64,000 bases of DNA from CAKZLS01 sp963701445 (GTDB taxonomy: Bacteria > Pseudomonadota > Alphaproteobacteria > Rhodospirillales > Defluviicoccaceae): NCBI GenBank assembly GCA_963701445.1, contig CAVPAM010000009.1, positions 1 to 64,000 of the forward strand, written 5' to 3'. Shown here piece after piece: positions 17,900-29,078 of the stretch (its first letter is position 1; each line of letters begins with the position of its first letter). A program made the translations under genes and the position numbers. The notes beneath the pieces are model-generated. The model saw only the letters and a program-made list of their open reading frames with translations. It searched no databases and was not told where the DNA came from.

Positions 17900-18567
17900 C
17901 CACGTTTCCGGGCTCGCCGAAAACCCTGAAGGGCGGACTGGTGGTGGTCGATCCCAAGTCGGCGGCGATCCAGCGCGTCATCGCCTTTCAGTACAACCCC
18001 TCGGAACTCAGCCGCTCCCTGCAGGTGCAGACATCGGGCGGCGCGGCTGGCGCGGGCGGCGGCGGCCGGGCCAACGTGGTGCGATTCACCGCCCCGGCGA
18101 TCGAGACGTTCAACCTGGCCATCGAACTCGACGCCGCCGACCGGCTCGAGTTTCCCCAGGACCACGCGACAACGGTGGAGAATGGGCTTTTCCCGCAAAT
18201 GGCGGCGCTGGAAAGCCTCGTCCACCCCGACAGCGCCCGGCTCCAGGAAGAGAACAGCCTCGCCAACCGCGGCACCCTCGAAATTGTGCCCAAGGAAGGG
18301 CCGCTGGTGCTGTTCGTCTGGAGCCGCAAGCGGATCGCGCCGGTCACCGTGACCGAACTGAGCATCACCGAGGAAGCCTTCGATACCGCGCTGAACCCGA
18401 TCCGCGCCAAGGTCACGCTGGGCCTGCGGGTCCTCAGCGTCCACGACCTCGGCTTCGATCACAAGGGCGGCAGCCTGTTCATGACCTACCTGCGGGCCAA
18501 GGAACAGTTGGCGCAAGCGGCCGAGGCGAGCCCGCTCGGCGCCCTCGGCCTCAACAGCCTGTCATAG
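17896..18567 (+). CDS. CIS tube/hub protein (Pvc7/Afp7-like)
   Basis: 223 residues. The start IAFQYNPSELSRSLQ and the run ETFNLAIELDAADRLE match the contractile-injection-system tube-domain family, usually placed just before the LysM protein. Near the C-terminus LRVLSVHDLGFDHKGGSLFMTY closes the domain. It probably forms an adaptor ring between spike hub and tube. It starts by overlapping DUF4157 by 4 bp. Confidence 0.82.
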   Translation: MTTFPGSPKTLKGGLVVVDPKSAAIQRVIAFQYNPSELSRSLQVQTSGGAAGAGGGGRANVVRFTAPAIETFNLAIELDAADRLEFPQDHATTVENGLFPQMAALESLVHPDSARLQEENSLANRGTLEIVPKEGPLVLFVWSRKRIAPVTVTELSITEEAFDTALNPIRAKVTLGLRVLSVHDLGFDHKGGSLFMTYLRAKEQLAQAAEASPLGALGLNSLS

Positions 18568-18577
18568 GGAACGAAGC

Positions 18578-18937
18578 ATGGCGGACCCTCTCCAGACCCT
18601 GTTGCGGCTCTCGCGGGAAGCCAGCACGTTCCCGCCGTCGAGCCGCTATCACGGCATCGCCACGGCCGAATTCACGGGACCGGACGGCCGCGCCATCGTG
18701 TACGTCACCCGCCGCTTTCCGCCGGATCCGCGCCGGCTGTCCACGCAGGGCACCCATGCGGTCGCGGAGGGGGACCGACTCGATCACATCGCCGCCGGCC
18801 GGTTCGGAGACGCGACGCTGTTCTGGCGCATCGCCGACGCCGAGCTGGCGCTCCGGCCCGAGGACCTCACCGCCGTGCCGGGCCGCCGGTTGAAGATCAC
18901 GTTGCCACCGGGCGTGGGAGAACCGGACGGTGATTGA
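18578..18937 (+). CDS. LysM-like baseplate hub protein
   Basis: 119 residues. The C-terminal half is a LysM-like module (THAVAEGDRLDHIAAGRFGDATLFWRIADA, about 65-95), the counterpart of T4 gp53 or the LysM part of Afp7. In baseplates LysM modules bind other structural proteins rather than peptidoglycan. It follows the tube-like hub gene by 10 bp and overlaps the gpD-like gene by 8 bp. Confidence 0.8.
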   Translation: MADPLQTLLRLSREASTFPPSSRYHGIATAEFTGPDGRAIVYVTRRFPPDPRRLSTQGTHAVAEGDRLDHIAAGRFGDATLFWRIADAELALRPEDLTAVPGRRLKITLPPGVGEPDGD

Positions 18938-20057
18938 GCGGCTTCAGTTCACGCTGATGGTGGGTCCGGTGATCGCCGTGACGGCGCCGCGCGCGGTGCT
19001 GGACGCCCTGGTCGGCGCCGAAGTCACGGTCAGCGCCGGCGCCGTGTCCGTGTTCAGCCTCACCTTCCGCATCGAGAAGAACTCGCCGCTCGGCACCCTG
19101 TTCCTGCTGGCCGGCGGCGGCGCGGCGCCGCCCATCCGGGTCATCCTGGTGGCCACCGTCAACGGCTCCGCCAACGTGCTCATCGACGGCATCATGACCC
19201 ATCACCAGTATCAGCCGAGCGCCGAAGAGGGAGGCGCCACCCTCACCATCATCGGCGAGGACCTGACCAAGGTGATGGACTTCATCGATTTTTCCGGCAT
19301 TCCCTATCCGGCCATGCCGGCCGAGGCGCGCATCGCGCTGATCGTCGCCAAGTACGCGCCGTTCGGCATGATCCCCATGGTCATCCCCAGCCTGTTCATC
19401 GACGTTCCCATCCCCACCGACCGCATTCCCCGCCACCAGGGGACGGACCTCGCCTACATCCGCCAGCTCGCCGACGACGTGGGCTACGTGTTCTACATCA
19501 AGCCGGGTCCCGAGCCCGGTCTCAACGTCGCCTACTGGGGACCGGAAATCCGCATCGGCGCGCCGCAACCGGCGCTGACCATGGACATGGGCGCCGACAC
19601 CAACGTCGAGAGCATCAACGTGAGCTACCAGCCGGAAGAGCGCGAACTGCCGGTGGTGTTCATCCACAACGCCCTGACCAAGGCGCCGATCCCGATTCCG
19701 GTCCCGGACATCGCGCCGCTGCGGCCGCCGCTCGGCCTGGTGCCGCCCATTCCCAAGAACATCCGCATCGTCGACGGCGTCGCCAAGCTGTCGCCCCTGC
19801 AGGCGGCGGCCCGGGCGCTGGCCCGCTCCTCGGAAACCTCGGACAGCGTGACGGTGGACGGCTCGCTCGACGTGGCCAGGTACGGTCACGTCCTGAAGGC
19901 GCGGGAACTGGTGGGGGTGCGCGGCGTCGGCGAGGCGTTCGACGGCCTCTACTACGTCAAGAGCGTCACCCACAGGATCCAGCGGGGTTCGATCAACACC
20001 AGCTTCGCTCTCGCCCGCGACGGGCTCCTCTCCATTGTTTCAAGGGTTCCGGCATGA
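18930..20057 (+). CDS. gpD/VgrG-N-like baseplate hub protein
   Basis: 375 residues with a GTG start. It resembles phage late-control D and the N-terminal half of VgrG. Supporting motifs are the N-terminal beta-domain with FSLTFRIEKNSP, GATLTIIGEDLTKVMD, and RHQGTDLAYIRQLADDVGYVFYI, then a C-terminal DGLYYVKSVTHRIQRG. The trimer forms the base of the spike. It is separate from the gpV-like spike gene that follows, unlike fused VgrG. The two overlap by 4 bp. Confidence 0.88.
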   Translation: MIERLQFTLMVGPVIAVTAPRAVLDALVGAEVTVSAGAVSVFSLTFRIEKNSPLGTLFLLAGGGAAPPIRVILVATVNGSANVLIDGIMTHHQYQPSAEEGGATLTIIGEDLTKVMDFIDFSGIPYPAMPAEARIALIVAKYAPFGMIPMVIPSLFIDVPIPTDRIPRHQGTDLAYIRQLADDVGYVFYIKPGPEPGLNVAYWGPEIRIGAPQPALTMDMGADTNVESINVSYQPEERELPVVFIHNALTKAPIPIPVPDIAPLRPPLGLVPPIPKNIRIVDGVAKLSPLQAAARALARSSETSDSVTVDGSLDVARYGHVLKARELVGVRGVGEAFDGLYYVKSVTHRIQRGSINTSFALARDGLLSIVSRVPA

Positions 20058-20569
20058 CGGAAAAGAAACGCTACCTCGGCAAATTCCGCGGCACCGTCCT
20101 CAACAACGTGGACCCCATGAACCAGGGGCGCATCATGGCCATGGTCCCGGACGTCTCCACCGTGGCGCCGACGAGCTGGGCGATGCCGTGCGTGCCCATG
20201 GCGGGGATCCAGACCGGCATCATCGCGGTGCCGCCCATCGGCGGCGGCGTCTGGATCGAGTTCGAGCAGGGCGACCCGGACTATCCCATCTGGGTGGGCG
20301 GTTTCTTCGGCTCGGCCGCCGAGATCCCGGCGCTGGCGCTGCTGTCGCCGCCGCCGGTGCCGTCCATCACCATGCAGACGCCGCTGCAGAACGGCATCAC
20401 CGTCAACGACATCCCGGGCCCCACCGGCGGCATCATGCTGAAATCGGCCACGGGCGCGACCATCATCGTCAACGATACCGGCATCTACATCCAGAACGGC
20501 AAGGGCGCCAGCATCATCATGACCGGCCCCACCGTGACCGTGAACCAGGGCGCCCTGGTGGTCACATGA
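20054..20569 (+). CDS. gpV/gp5-like spike protein
   Basis: 171 residues. An OB-fold region (about 5-90) has GKFRGTVLNNVDPMNQGRIMAMVP and VWIEFEQGDPDYPIWVG. The C-terminus is a repetitive beta-helix-like tract (TGGIMLKSATGATIIVND and similar). Together with the gpD-like protein it builds the central membrane-piercing spike. The PAAR-like gene follows after 25 bp. Confidence 0.9.
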   Translation: MTEKKRYLGKFRGTVLNNVDPMNQGRIMAMVPDVSTVAPTSWAMPCVPMAGIQTGIIAVPPIGGGVWIEFEQGDPDYPIWVGGFFGSAAEIPALALLSPPPVPSITMQTPLQNGITVNDIPGPTGGIMLKSATGATIIVNDTGIYIQNGKGASIIMTGPTVTVNQGALVVT

Positions 20570-20594
20570 GATCGGGAAAGGAGGACGCAACGCC

Positions 20595-20927
20595 ATGCCA
20601 GGTCTTCTGATGCACGTGGGAGCGACGGCCATGTGCCCGCACGGCGGCCCCTTGAGCGTCATTTCCTCCAACGCCCGCGTGCTGGTTTCCGGACAGCCGG
20701 TGTCCACCGTGAGCGACCAATACCTGATCGCCGGCTGCGCCTTCACCGTGGGGACCAAGCCGCAACCGTGCGTCATGGCGCGCTGGCTGGTGCCGGCGAC
20801 GCGGGTCCTGGTCAACGGACAACCGGCCGTGCTCAACACGTCGACGGGCCTGTGCCTGAGCGCCGAACAGATCCCGCAGGGGCCGCCCATGGTCGTGGTG
20901 ACCCAGCCGCGCGTCGTCGGCATGTAA
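20595..20927 (+). CDS. PAAR-like spike-tip protein
   Basis: 110 residues. The start MPGLLMHVGATAMCPHGG and the repeated short pseudo-repeats (ARVLVSGQPVSTVSDQ, TRVLVNGQPAVLNTST) resemble the PAAR-like/DUF4280 tip fold. Cys and His residues (MCPHGG, GCAF, PCVMARW) could hold the tip metal. It should cap and sharpen the gpV-like spike. A GGGAAAGGAGG ribosome-binding site lies upstream. Confidence 0.82.
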   Translation: MPGLLMHVGATAMCPHGGPLSVISSNARVLVSGQPVSTVSDQYLIAGCAFTVGTKPQPCVMARWLVPATRVLVNGQPAVLNTSTGLCLSAEQIPQGPPMVVVTQPRVVGM

Positions 20928-20942
20928 GGGAGAGAGCCGAAC

Positions 20943-21299
20943 ATGGTCATGGATTTTCCGTTCCATATCGCCGCCGACGGGCGGACCGCGACCACGTCCG
21001 GCGACGCGTATATCCGCGACCTGATCGAGCAGGTGCTGTTCACCGCGCCGGGCGAACGGGTCAACCGCCCCGACTTCGGCAGCGGCCTGCATCAGCTCGT
21101 GTTCGCTCCCAACTCCGACGAAACCGCGGCCGCCGTGCAGTTGCTGGTGCAGGGCGCGTTGCAGCAGTGGCTGGGCGACCTGATCGACCTGAACGCCGTG
21201 GACATCGTTTCGGAGGACGCGCGCCTCGACATCGTCGTCCGCTACACGGTTCGGGCCACCGGCGCGCGCGAGCAGGCCGAATTCCGGCGGGAGCCGTAG
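20943..21299 (+). CDS. gp25/GPW-family baseplate wedge protein
   Basis: 118 residues. The family signature is clear: DAYIRDLIEQVLFTAPGERV followed by RPDFGSGL (about 22-52), carrying the EPR-like turn of gp25, and a C-terminal RLDIVVRYTV. gp25 ties the sheath to the baseplate and nucleates sheath assembly. It ends 1 bp before the first J-like baseplate gene. Confidence 0.93.
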   Translation: MVMDFPFHIAADGRTATTSGDAYIRDLIEQVLFTAPGERVNRPDFGSGLHQLVFAPNSDETAAAVQLLVQGALQQWLGDLIDLNAVDIVSEDARLDIVVRYTVRATGAREQAEFRREP

Positions 21300-21300
21300 G

Positions 21301-23828
21301 ATGAGCACCCAGTACCGCTGCAAGAACCTCAGACGCCGGGCCTTGGTCGACCAGCACGCCACGCTCAACGGTATCGATTACCTGGAGGTGCTGGACCACG
21401 ACGCGCCGGCCGGCGGCCCGCGCCAGCAGACCCTGCTTCTCCGTTGCCTGAAACCCGTGACGGGACTGGACGGCGCCAACGTCGACATCGCCGGCGGTGT
21501 CCGCGTCACCCCCGTCGGCGTGGACTGGGCGGCCACCGCGACGGCCATCCCCACCGCGATCCGCGACACGCTGAGCAACGACGAGAAAACCCTGTTCGAC
21601 AACCTGACCGGCGGCGACCGCGTGCTGATCGTCCGCACCGACTCGGCCGGCGACTTCTCGCTCTACACGCTGCGGCTGGTGACCTCCCCCATCGACGACG
21701 GCGCGCCCGCCGGGTTCGACCCTCGACTGGTGACGGTGGATTTCTCGTTCAAGGTGGAGTGCCGCAACGATTTCGACTGCAAGGTGGAGACCGTCTGTCC
21801 GCCGCCCGCGTTCCCGGCGCCGGCCATCGACTACATGGCGCGCGACTACGAAAGCTTCCGCCGGCTGATGCTCGACCGGCTGTCGGTCACGCTCGCCGAC
21901 GGCGGCTGGAAAAGCCGGAGCGCCGCCGACCTCGGAGTGGCGCTGGTGGAAAGCGTCGCGTACGTGGCGGACCACCTCGCCTATTACCAGGATGCCGTCG
22001 CCGCCGAAGCCTACCTGGACACCGCCCGCACCCGCACGTCGGTGCGCCGCCACGCCAGGCTGCTGGACTATGCGCTGCACGACGGATGCAACGCCCGGAC
22101 ATGGGTGTGCATTGAAACCAAGACCGACCTGCTGCCCGGCGCCCCCGGCGTCCCGGTCATCCCCAAGGGCACCCGGCTCGTGGTCGGCCGGCCCGGCGAG
22201 AGCCCGCTGGTCGGCGAAAACGACGTTCCGCGACATGGCGAGCGCCCGGCCGATCGTGTTCGAGACCCTGCACGACGTGCCCAGGCTGATCGCCCGGCAA
22301 GGCGAGATCCCCTTCTACACCTGGTCGGAGCCCGAATGCTGCCTGCCCAAGGGCGCGACCCGGGCGACGCTCAAGGGCGCGGCGGCGGATCTCGATCTCC
22401 ATGCCGGAGACGTGCTGATCCTCGAGGAGGTCTACGACCCCGAAACCAGGATCGAAGCGGACGCCGACCTGGCCAAGCGCCACGCGGTGCGCCTCGACCG
22501 CGAGCCGGTTCCCGCCACCGATCCGCTCACCGGCGAGGCCGTGGTCGAGATCTCCTGGCACGAGGCCGACGCGCTGCCGTTTCCGCTCTGCCTCCACGAA
22601 ATTGATGTCGGAGGTGAGAGTTAAACGACAAGCATATGTCGCGGAAACGTTTTCCTGGCCGATCATGGCCTGACCATCGCCGACGAACCGCTGGTGGAGA
22701 TGCCGGGCGCGGCGTTCCTTCCGCGAAGCCGCCCGCGACTGGCGCGAACCGGGATCACCATGGCCGTCCCCTATGACCATGGCGCCGCCCAAGGTGCACC
22801 CGCCGCCGGCGTCCTCGACAAGTCGCCCCGCGACGCGCTGGCCCAGGTGACGCTCGGCGAGGGCGGCGAGACGTGGACGGTCAAACGCGACCTGTTGAAC
22901 AGCGACCGCTTCGCCCGCGATTTCGTGGTGGAGACGGAAGACGACGGTGTCGCTCACCTGCGGTTCGGCCGCGAACCCGAAGGCCGCGAACCCTCGAATA
23001 TCCAGCTTCTCGCCGCCCGCTGCCGGATCGGAGGCGGTCCCGAGGGCAACGTGGGCGCCGAGGCCATCAGCCGGATCGTCGACGGGCTCGGGCCTGACCC
23101 TTGACCCCGACGACATCGTCAGGGTGCGCAATCCGCTCCCGGCGTCCGGCGGCGCCGCTCCCGAACCCATCGCCAAGGCCCGCCTCGACGCGCCGGAGGC
23201 GTTCCGCACCCAGCGGCGCTGTGTCACCGAGAACGATTATGCCCGCGCCGCCGAGGATCACCCCGAGGTGCAGAAGGCGGCGGCGACGCTGCGCTGGACG
23301 GGAAGCTGGTACACCATGTTCGTGACCGTGGACCGCGTCGGCGGGCGCGCCATCGACCCCGAGTTCGAGGACCGGCTGGTCCGCTTCCTCGATCCGCTCC
23401 GGCTCGCCGGCCACGACCTCGAGATCGACGGGCCGAAATTCGTGCCCCTGGAGATCGCCATGACCGTCTGCGTCGCCGCCGGCTACTACCGCGCGCAGGT
23501 CCGGCGGGCGCTGTTCGAGACCTTCGCCCGGTCGGACCTCAAGGACGGGCGGCGCGGTTTCTTCCACCCCGACAATTTCACCTTCAACCAACCGCTCTAT
23601 CTCAGCGCGGTGATCGCCCGGGCGATGGCGGTCCCGGGCGTATCGTGGGTGGACATCGACGACACCAAGCCCAAGCCCAACCGCTTCCAGCGCTTCGGGC
23701 GCGTCGCCAACGACGAGATCGAGAAGGGGCGCATCGACGTCGGACGACTCGAAATCATCCGCCTCGACAACGACCCGAGCCAACCGGAGAACGGCACCCT
23801 TGCCTTCATCATGGAGGGCGGCCAATGA
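21301..23828 (+). pseudogene. Baseplate J-like protein 1, frame-disrupted
   Basis: One gene of about 840 codons read in three frames: 1 to about 22225, 2 to about 23095, then 3 to the stop. Each switch is +1, and an in-frame TAA lies at 22622-22624. The protein path is coherent: SFKVECRNDFDCKVETVCPPP, AIDYMARDYESFRRLMLDRLSV, SLADLGVALVESVAYVADHLAYYQD (with K/S variants), then IVFETLHDV, NVFLADHGLTIADEPLVE, and a gpJ core with VTENDYARAAEDHPEVQKAAATLRWTGSW. gpJ-type wedges form the ring of the baseplate. The conservation across each break suggests consensus errors. If the breaks are real, the baseplate is dead. It overlaps the second J-like gene by 4 bp. Confidence 0.8.
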
Positions 23829-26782
23829 GCGGCAACGACGACATCCGCCTCGACGACTGCTTCTGTTGCGAAAGCGGCCTGGAAACACCGCCGATCCACA
23901 ACCGGCCCGGCTTGCCCGCGCTGGATTACCGCCTCGCCACGCACGGGGAGTTCCTCGAACGCATGTTGCGGCAGATCGGCGGACAGACCTTCTCCGATGG
24001 AATAGGCGCCGGTCTCAGGCCCCTGGAAACGCTGAAGACACGCGCGTCTCGACGACGATGCCGTCGCCCTGCTGGACGCCGCCGCCGTGACCGCCGACGT
24101 GCTCACCTTCTATCAGGAGCGCATCGCCAACGAGGGCTACCTTCGCACCGCCACCGAACGGCTGTCGGTGCGGTTGCTCGCCCGCGCCATCGGCTACCAG
24201 CTCAAACCCGGGGTGGCCGCCACCGCGTATCTCCAGTTCACCGTCGACACCGCGCCGGGCGCGCCCGGCCGCGCCACCGTCCCGGTGGGCACCAAGGTTC
24301 AAAGCGTGCCGCCGCAGGAGAAATTGCCGCAAACCTTCGAGACGGTGGAGAAAATCGAGGCGCGGGCGGAGTGGAACGCCATCGCCGTGCGCACCACCCG
24401 ACCGCAGCATCTCGGCATCTCCGGCGATAAGCTCTACCTGCTCGGCGCCGACGGCAGCCTGCAATCGGGCGCGCCCGGCGTCCAGGATCTGGCGGTGAAT
24501 TCGCTGTTCCTGGTGGGCGGCGTGGAACTGCCGGCGGGAGCCACCACCGTTCCGGCCTATCCGCTCTCCGAGTTCTTCCTCGACGGCACCGATACCCGGC
24601 TGAAGGCCGGCGACCGTCTGCTGGTGGTGGGACACAGCGCCGGCGGCGGCGATCCGAAGATCGACACGCTGGTGCTTAGGCTCACCGAGGTGGAGGAGCA
24701 GACCGCCGCGGCGCCGGGCGTCGAACGACGAGACCGCGCCGCCCTTCGACCGCACCCGGGTCGCCTTCGCCGAGAAGAAGACCCGCCGCCGTTCTTCTTT
24801 ACCTTTTCGCTGCTGCCGGTGACCATCTCGGTCGCGACCGATTCCCTTGACCGGCACGACGGTCAGTTCCACCATCCTCGGTCAGTCCTGGCGGGAAAAG
24901 GACCTCGGCGCGTTCCTCGACCTACAACCGCTGGGGACGCGGAAACCTGTTGAGACATGTCGCGGCCACCCGCAAGCCGCCGCCGCTGCCGCCTTCGGAA
25001 GGCGTGTTCGGGTTCGCTGACAGGCTCGGCGCTTTCGGACATAACGCGCCGAAGTGGAACAGCTTGCCGGATCCAACACGGCCAACATGCGGGGCAATCC
25101 GTTCCCCAACAATTGGGACACGAGTTCCGGTTGGCAGGTCTGGCTGGATCCCAGTACGGGAAGACCGGCGCCGTATTGGTCGGGCGCCGACATGTTCCTC
25201 GAGCGAGCACGCTCGGAAATCGTTCCCGGCGGGTGGGTGGTGCTGGAAACCGCGTCCGGTCTGGCCGAGGCCTACCGGGTGCGCGACGTTTCCGAAAAGT
25301 CCACGGTCGGCTTTGCGCTCAGCGCCAAATCCACCGGTCTCACCCTCGACAACGCCAACGGCGATCCGCTGGCGGACGACACGACGGACAAGCCGGCGAG
25401 CTTCCGGGTCCGGGACACGACCGTGCACGCGATCAGCCGGCAACGCGCGCTGGCCCCGCTGCCCATCGACGAGGCGGTGACGGCGGGTACGGAAAAACTG
25501 CCGCTCGCGGAGATGGTGCTGGGACTGAGCGTCGGCCGCAAGCTGATCCTCACCGGCGAACGCCACGATCTCGACGGCGTCGTCGATCACGAGGTGATCG
25601 AGGTTCTCGAACACCGTCCACGAGGGCGGCTTCACGACCCTGTCGCTCAAGACCAGGGTCTCGCCGTCCGTACAAGCGCAGGACAGTGCGCATCTCCGCC
25701 AACGTCGCCAAGGCGACCCATGGCGAGACGGTGCACGACCCGCTCGGCAACGGCGACCGCGCGCGCGAAGAACCAGACCTTCGCGCTCAAGAAACCGCCG
25801 CTCACCTACGTCACGGCCGCCACCGTCCAGCGGCGGCGACAGCACGCTCACCGTGGAGGTCAACGGCATCAAGTGGCAAGAGGCTCCGGCATTGTTTCCG
25901 CTCGACCCCAACGACGAGAACTACATCACCCGGATCGAGGAGGACGGCGGCGTCAAGGTGATCTTCGGCGACGGCGAGCGCGGCTCGCGGCTTCCCACCG
26001 GCACCACCAACGTCAACGCCACCTATCGCAGCGGCATCGGTCCGGACGGCGACGTGGACGCCGGCACGCTGACCATCCTGCAATCGAAGCCGCTCGGCAT
26101 CCAGTCGGTGGTCAACCCGCTGGACGCCGGCGGCGTCGAGGCGCCCGAGAACGTCGAACGACGCGCGCGCGAACGCGCCGCTCAAGGTGCTGACCCTGGA
26201 CCGGATCGTGTCGCTCAAGGACTTCGAGGACTTCGCGCGCGCCTTCTCCGGCATCGGCAAGGCGGAAGCGGTGTCCATCTGGAACGGCGACGGCGCGGGT
26301 GATCTACGTCACCGTCGCCGAGGCCAACGGCGACGTCATCGACGAGACATCGGATCTGTTCGACAATCTCAAGGACTCCATCGACGACGCCCGCGACCCC
26401 ATCCAGACCGTGGTGGTGGCCGGCCACAAACCGCTGCTGTTCACCGTGGCGGCGTCTCTCGTCGTCGATCCTCGATACCGCGCCGCCGATGTGCTGGCGG
26501 CGGCCGAAACAGCCCTCGCCGAGCGCTTCTCGTTTCGCCAACCGCGCGTTCGGCCAGCCGGTGACCGCCGCCGAGGTGATGACCCTGCTCGACGGGATCG
26601 CCGGCGTGATCGCCGTCGACGTGGACAAGCTCTATCTGGTCACCGACCCCGGCGGCCCCGATCAGACCCGGCCACCGGCCATGCTGCCGGCCCGCCGGGC
26701 CCGGTGGGAGTCGGGCGCGATCCAGCCGGCCGAATTGCTGCTGCTGGCGCCCGCCGGCGCCCTGTTGACGGAGGCCACATGA
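23825..26782 (+). pseudogene. Baseplate J-like protein 2, frame-disrupted
   Basis: A large J-like baseplate protein of about 985 codons broken by about 13 single-base shifts, 11 of them +1. The approximate sites are 24048, 24725, 24775, 24839, 24928, 25085, 25613, 25672, 25771, 25830, 26157, 26297 and 26537. The recoverable protein includes DDCFCCESGLETPPIHNRPGLP, VTADVLTFYQERIANEGYLRTA, SEGVFGF and FGHNAPKWNSLPD, ANVAKATHGETV, VIFGDGERGSRLPTGTTNV, and the C-terminal VLTLDRIVSLKDFEDFARAFSGIGKAEA. These are standard motifs of the larger eCIS J protein. It ends by overlapping the tail-I-like gene by 4 bp. Confidence 0.8.
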
Positions 26783-29030
26783 CCAGCCGAGACCGCCTCT
26801 ACGATCTGCTCCCGGCCCTCTACCGGGCCCGCGACGCCGAGAACGACGGCGCGCTCCGGGCGCTGCTCGCCATCATCGACGACGAATTCACCGCCGTCGA
26901 GGGGGACATCGACCAGCTCTACGACAACTGGTTCATCGAGACCTGCGAGCCGTGGGTGGTGCCCTACATCGGCGATCTGCTCGGCGTCACGCCGATCCAG
27001 CCCATCGGCGAAACCAACGTCAACCTGCGCGGCTACGTGGCCAATACGCTGGGCTACCGCCGCCGCAAGGGCACCGTGGCGGTGCTGGAGCAACTGGCCC
27101 GCGACGTCACCGGATGGCCGGCGCGCGGCGTCGAATTCTTCCAGCGCCTCGCCACGACCGAGCACATGAACCACGTCCGCCCGCGTTCGCTCGCCACGGT
27201 TCAACTGAAGGACTCCGCCGGACTTGCCCATGTGGACGGCCCGTTCGAGACCGCGACCCACACCGCCGACGTCCGCTCCATCGCGCTCGGGCGCGGCCGC
27301 TACAACATCCCCAACGTTGGGTTGTTCCTGTGGCGGCTGCAGAGCTATCCGCTCCAGCGCGTCGATGCCCGCCCGGTCGCGGCGCCGGCCGACGGACGTT
27401 TCCGCGTCGACCCGCTGGGCCGGGACATGCCGCTGTTCAACACTCCGAAAGCGGAGCAACGGCTCACCGATCTCGCCGTCGAGGTCAACGTGCCGGGCCG
27501 GCTCCGCCGCCGCGCGCTGTACGACGAGTTGACGGCGCTCAGGGCCGCGCTCGCCCTCGGCAAGACACCCGCGAGGACATACTTCGACGATCAGCCGGTT
27601 CTGCGGATCCATCTGAACGGGGACCCGGCGCCGCTGGCGCCGGAGGAGATCGCCATCTGCAACCTGGAAGATCCCCCGCAACCGCACCCCGACGGCTGGC
27701 GGCGGCCGCCCGCGCTGATCGACGGCCAGGCCATCAAGGCCGGCATCGACCCCGAGCTCGGCCGCGTCGCGCTTCCCGTGGGCGCCCCGGCCGCCACCAC
27801 CGTGCAGGTGTTCGTACGCCTACGGCTTCAGCGCCGATCTGGGCGGCGGCCCCTACGACCGCTCGCGCACCGGCGCCTCGGCGATCGCAACGGACGACGG
27901 CGCGCCGGTGACCTTCCAGATCGGCGTGACCAAGGACGCCGGGACCCCCGCCGCGCCATCCGGCGGCCAGACCCTCGTCAAGACGCTGGCCGAGGCGGTG
28001 TCCGCCTGGAACGCCCTGCCGGCCGGCGAGACCGGCCTGATCGTCGTCATGGACAGCCGCACCTACGACGAAAGCCTCACCGGCGTACCCGACCCGGCCG
28101 ACCCCGACCAAACCGGCGCGGATCGAAATCAAGGCGGGCAGCACCTTGCGCGTGGTCGGTGGCGAATGGCCGCTGCACAAGGACGACGTGCTGCCCGGCG
28201 TCTTCCATCGCCGCCTCGGCGAGGTGCGTCTCGACACCCACCGGCCGCACCTGAAAGGCGAGCTCTCGGTCAAGGGCGTGGCGGCGGCGGGCGCAACCCA
28301 GGGCCGTCTCGCGGTCGACGGACTGCTGATCGAGGGCGGCGTCACGGTGCTCAACGGCCGGCTCGGCGGATTCACCCTCAGTCACGCCACCGTGGCGCCG
28401 GCGTCGGGAGGCCTGGAGGTCAAGGGCGGCGCCACCGGCGGCGGCAACAGCGACCTCGGAGGTCGAACTGGTCCGCTGCATCAGCGGATCGCGTCAAACT
28501 GACCGGCACCGTGCCGCGCTTGATCGTCCGCGAGAGCATTGTCGACGGCGACGGCGGTCCGGCCGTGGACGCTCCCGGCAGCCATGCCGTCTTCAACGAC
28601 GTCACGGCCTGGGCGGGCTGTCGGTGCGCAGCGTCGACGCCAGCGACTGCCTGTTCCGCGACCCGCTGGTGGCGGAGCGGCGGCAACTGGGATGCGTCCG
28701 GTTCTCGCACGTGCCCGGCGGCTCGCGGGCGCCGCGGCAGTACCGCTGCCAGCCGAGCCTGGCGCTGCGCGACGTGGACGACCCGGCGGAGCAGGCGCGA
28801 ATCCGGGCGGCGCTGGCGCCGGCGTTCACGTCCGGCGTCACATGGCGACCCCGGCTACGCGCAACTTTCGCCCTCCACCGCTCACCGAGATCACCTCGGG
28901 GGCGGAGGACGGCGCCGAGATGGGCGCCTTCCGGCACCTGCGCCAGCCGCAGCGCCTGGGCAATCTGGCCACGGTATTGGACGAGTATCTGCGGGTCGGC
29001 TTGGAGGCGGGGCACATCTTCGTCACATGA
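26779..29030 (+). pseudogene. Tail protein I-like baseplate protein, frame-disrupted
   Basis: About 750 codons. The first 345 read cleanly: DRLYDLLPALYRARDAEN, AIIDDEFTAVEGDIDQLYDNWFIETCEPWVVPYIGDLLG, YRRRKGTVAVLEQLARDVTGWPARGVEFF. This is the P2 gpI-like domain. After 27800 seven single-base shifts occur, near 27813, 28107, 28457, 28490, 28610, 28848 and 28885, six of them +1. The frames still give a coherent beta-helix-like region (LTGTVPRLIVRESIVDG, SVRSVDASDCLFRDPLV). The C-terminus, PGYAQLSPSTAH then EITSGAEDGAEMGAFRHLRQPQR and LDEYLRVGLEAGHIFVT, is typical of this eCIS family. Confidence 0.8.
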
Positions 29031-29078
29031 CCAAGGACAACAACGGGGCTCACTCCCGAGATTAGGGCGGAGGCGATT

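Noticed and set aside
22200..28900. Programmed ribosomal frameshifting in the baseplate genes
   Set aside because: There are far too many sites, and I see no consistent slippery heptamer or stimulatory structure. Insertion errors explain the pattern better.
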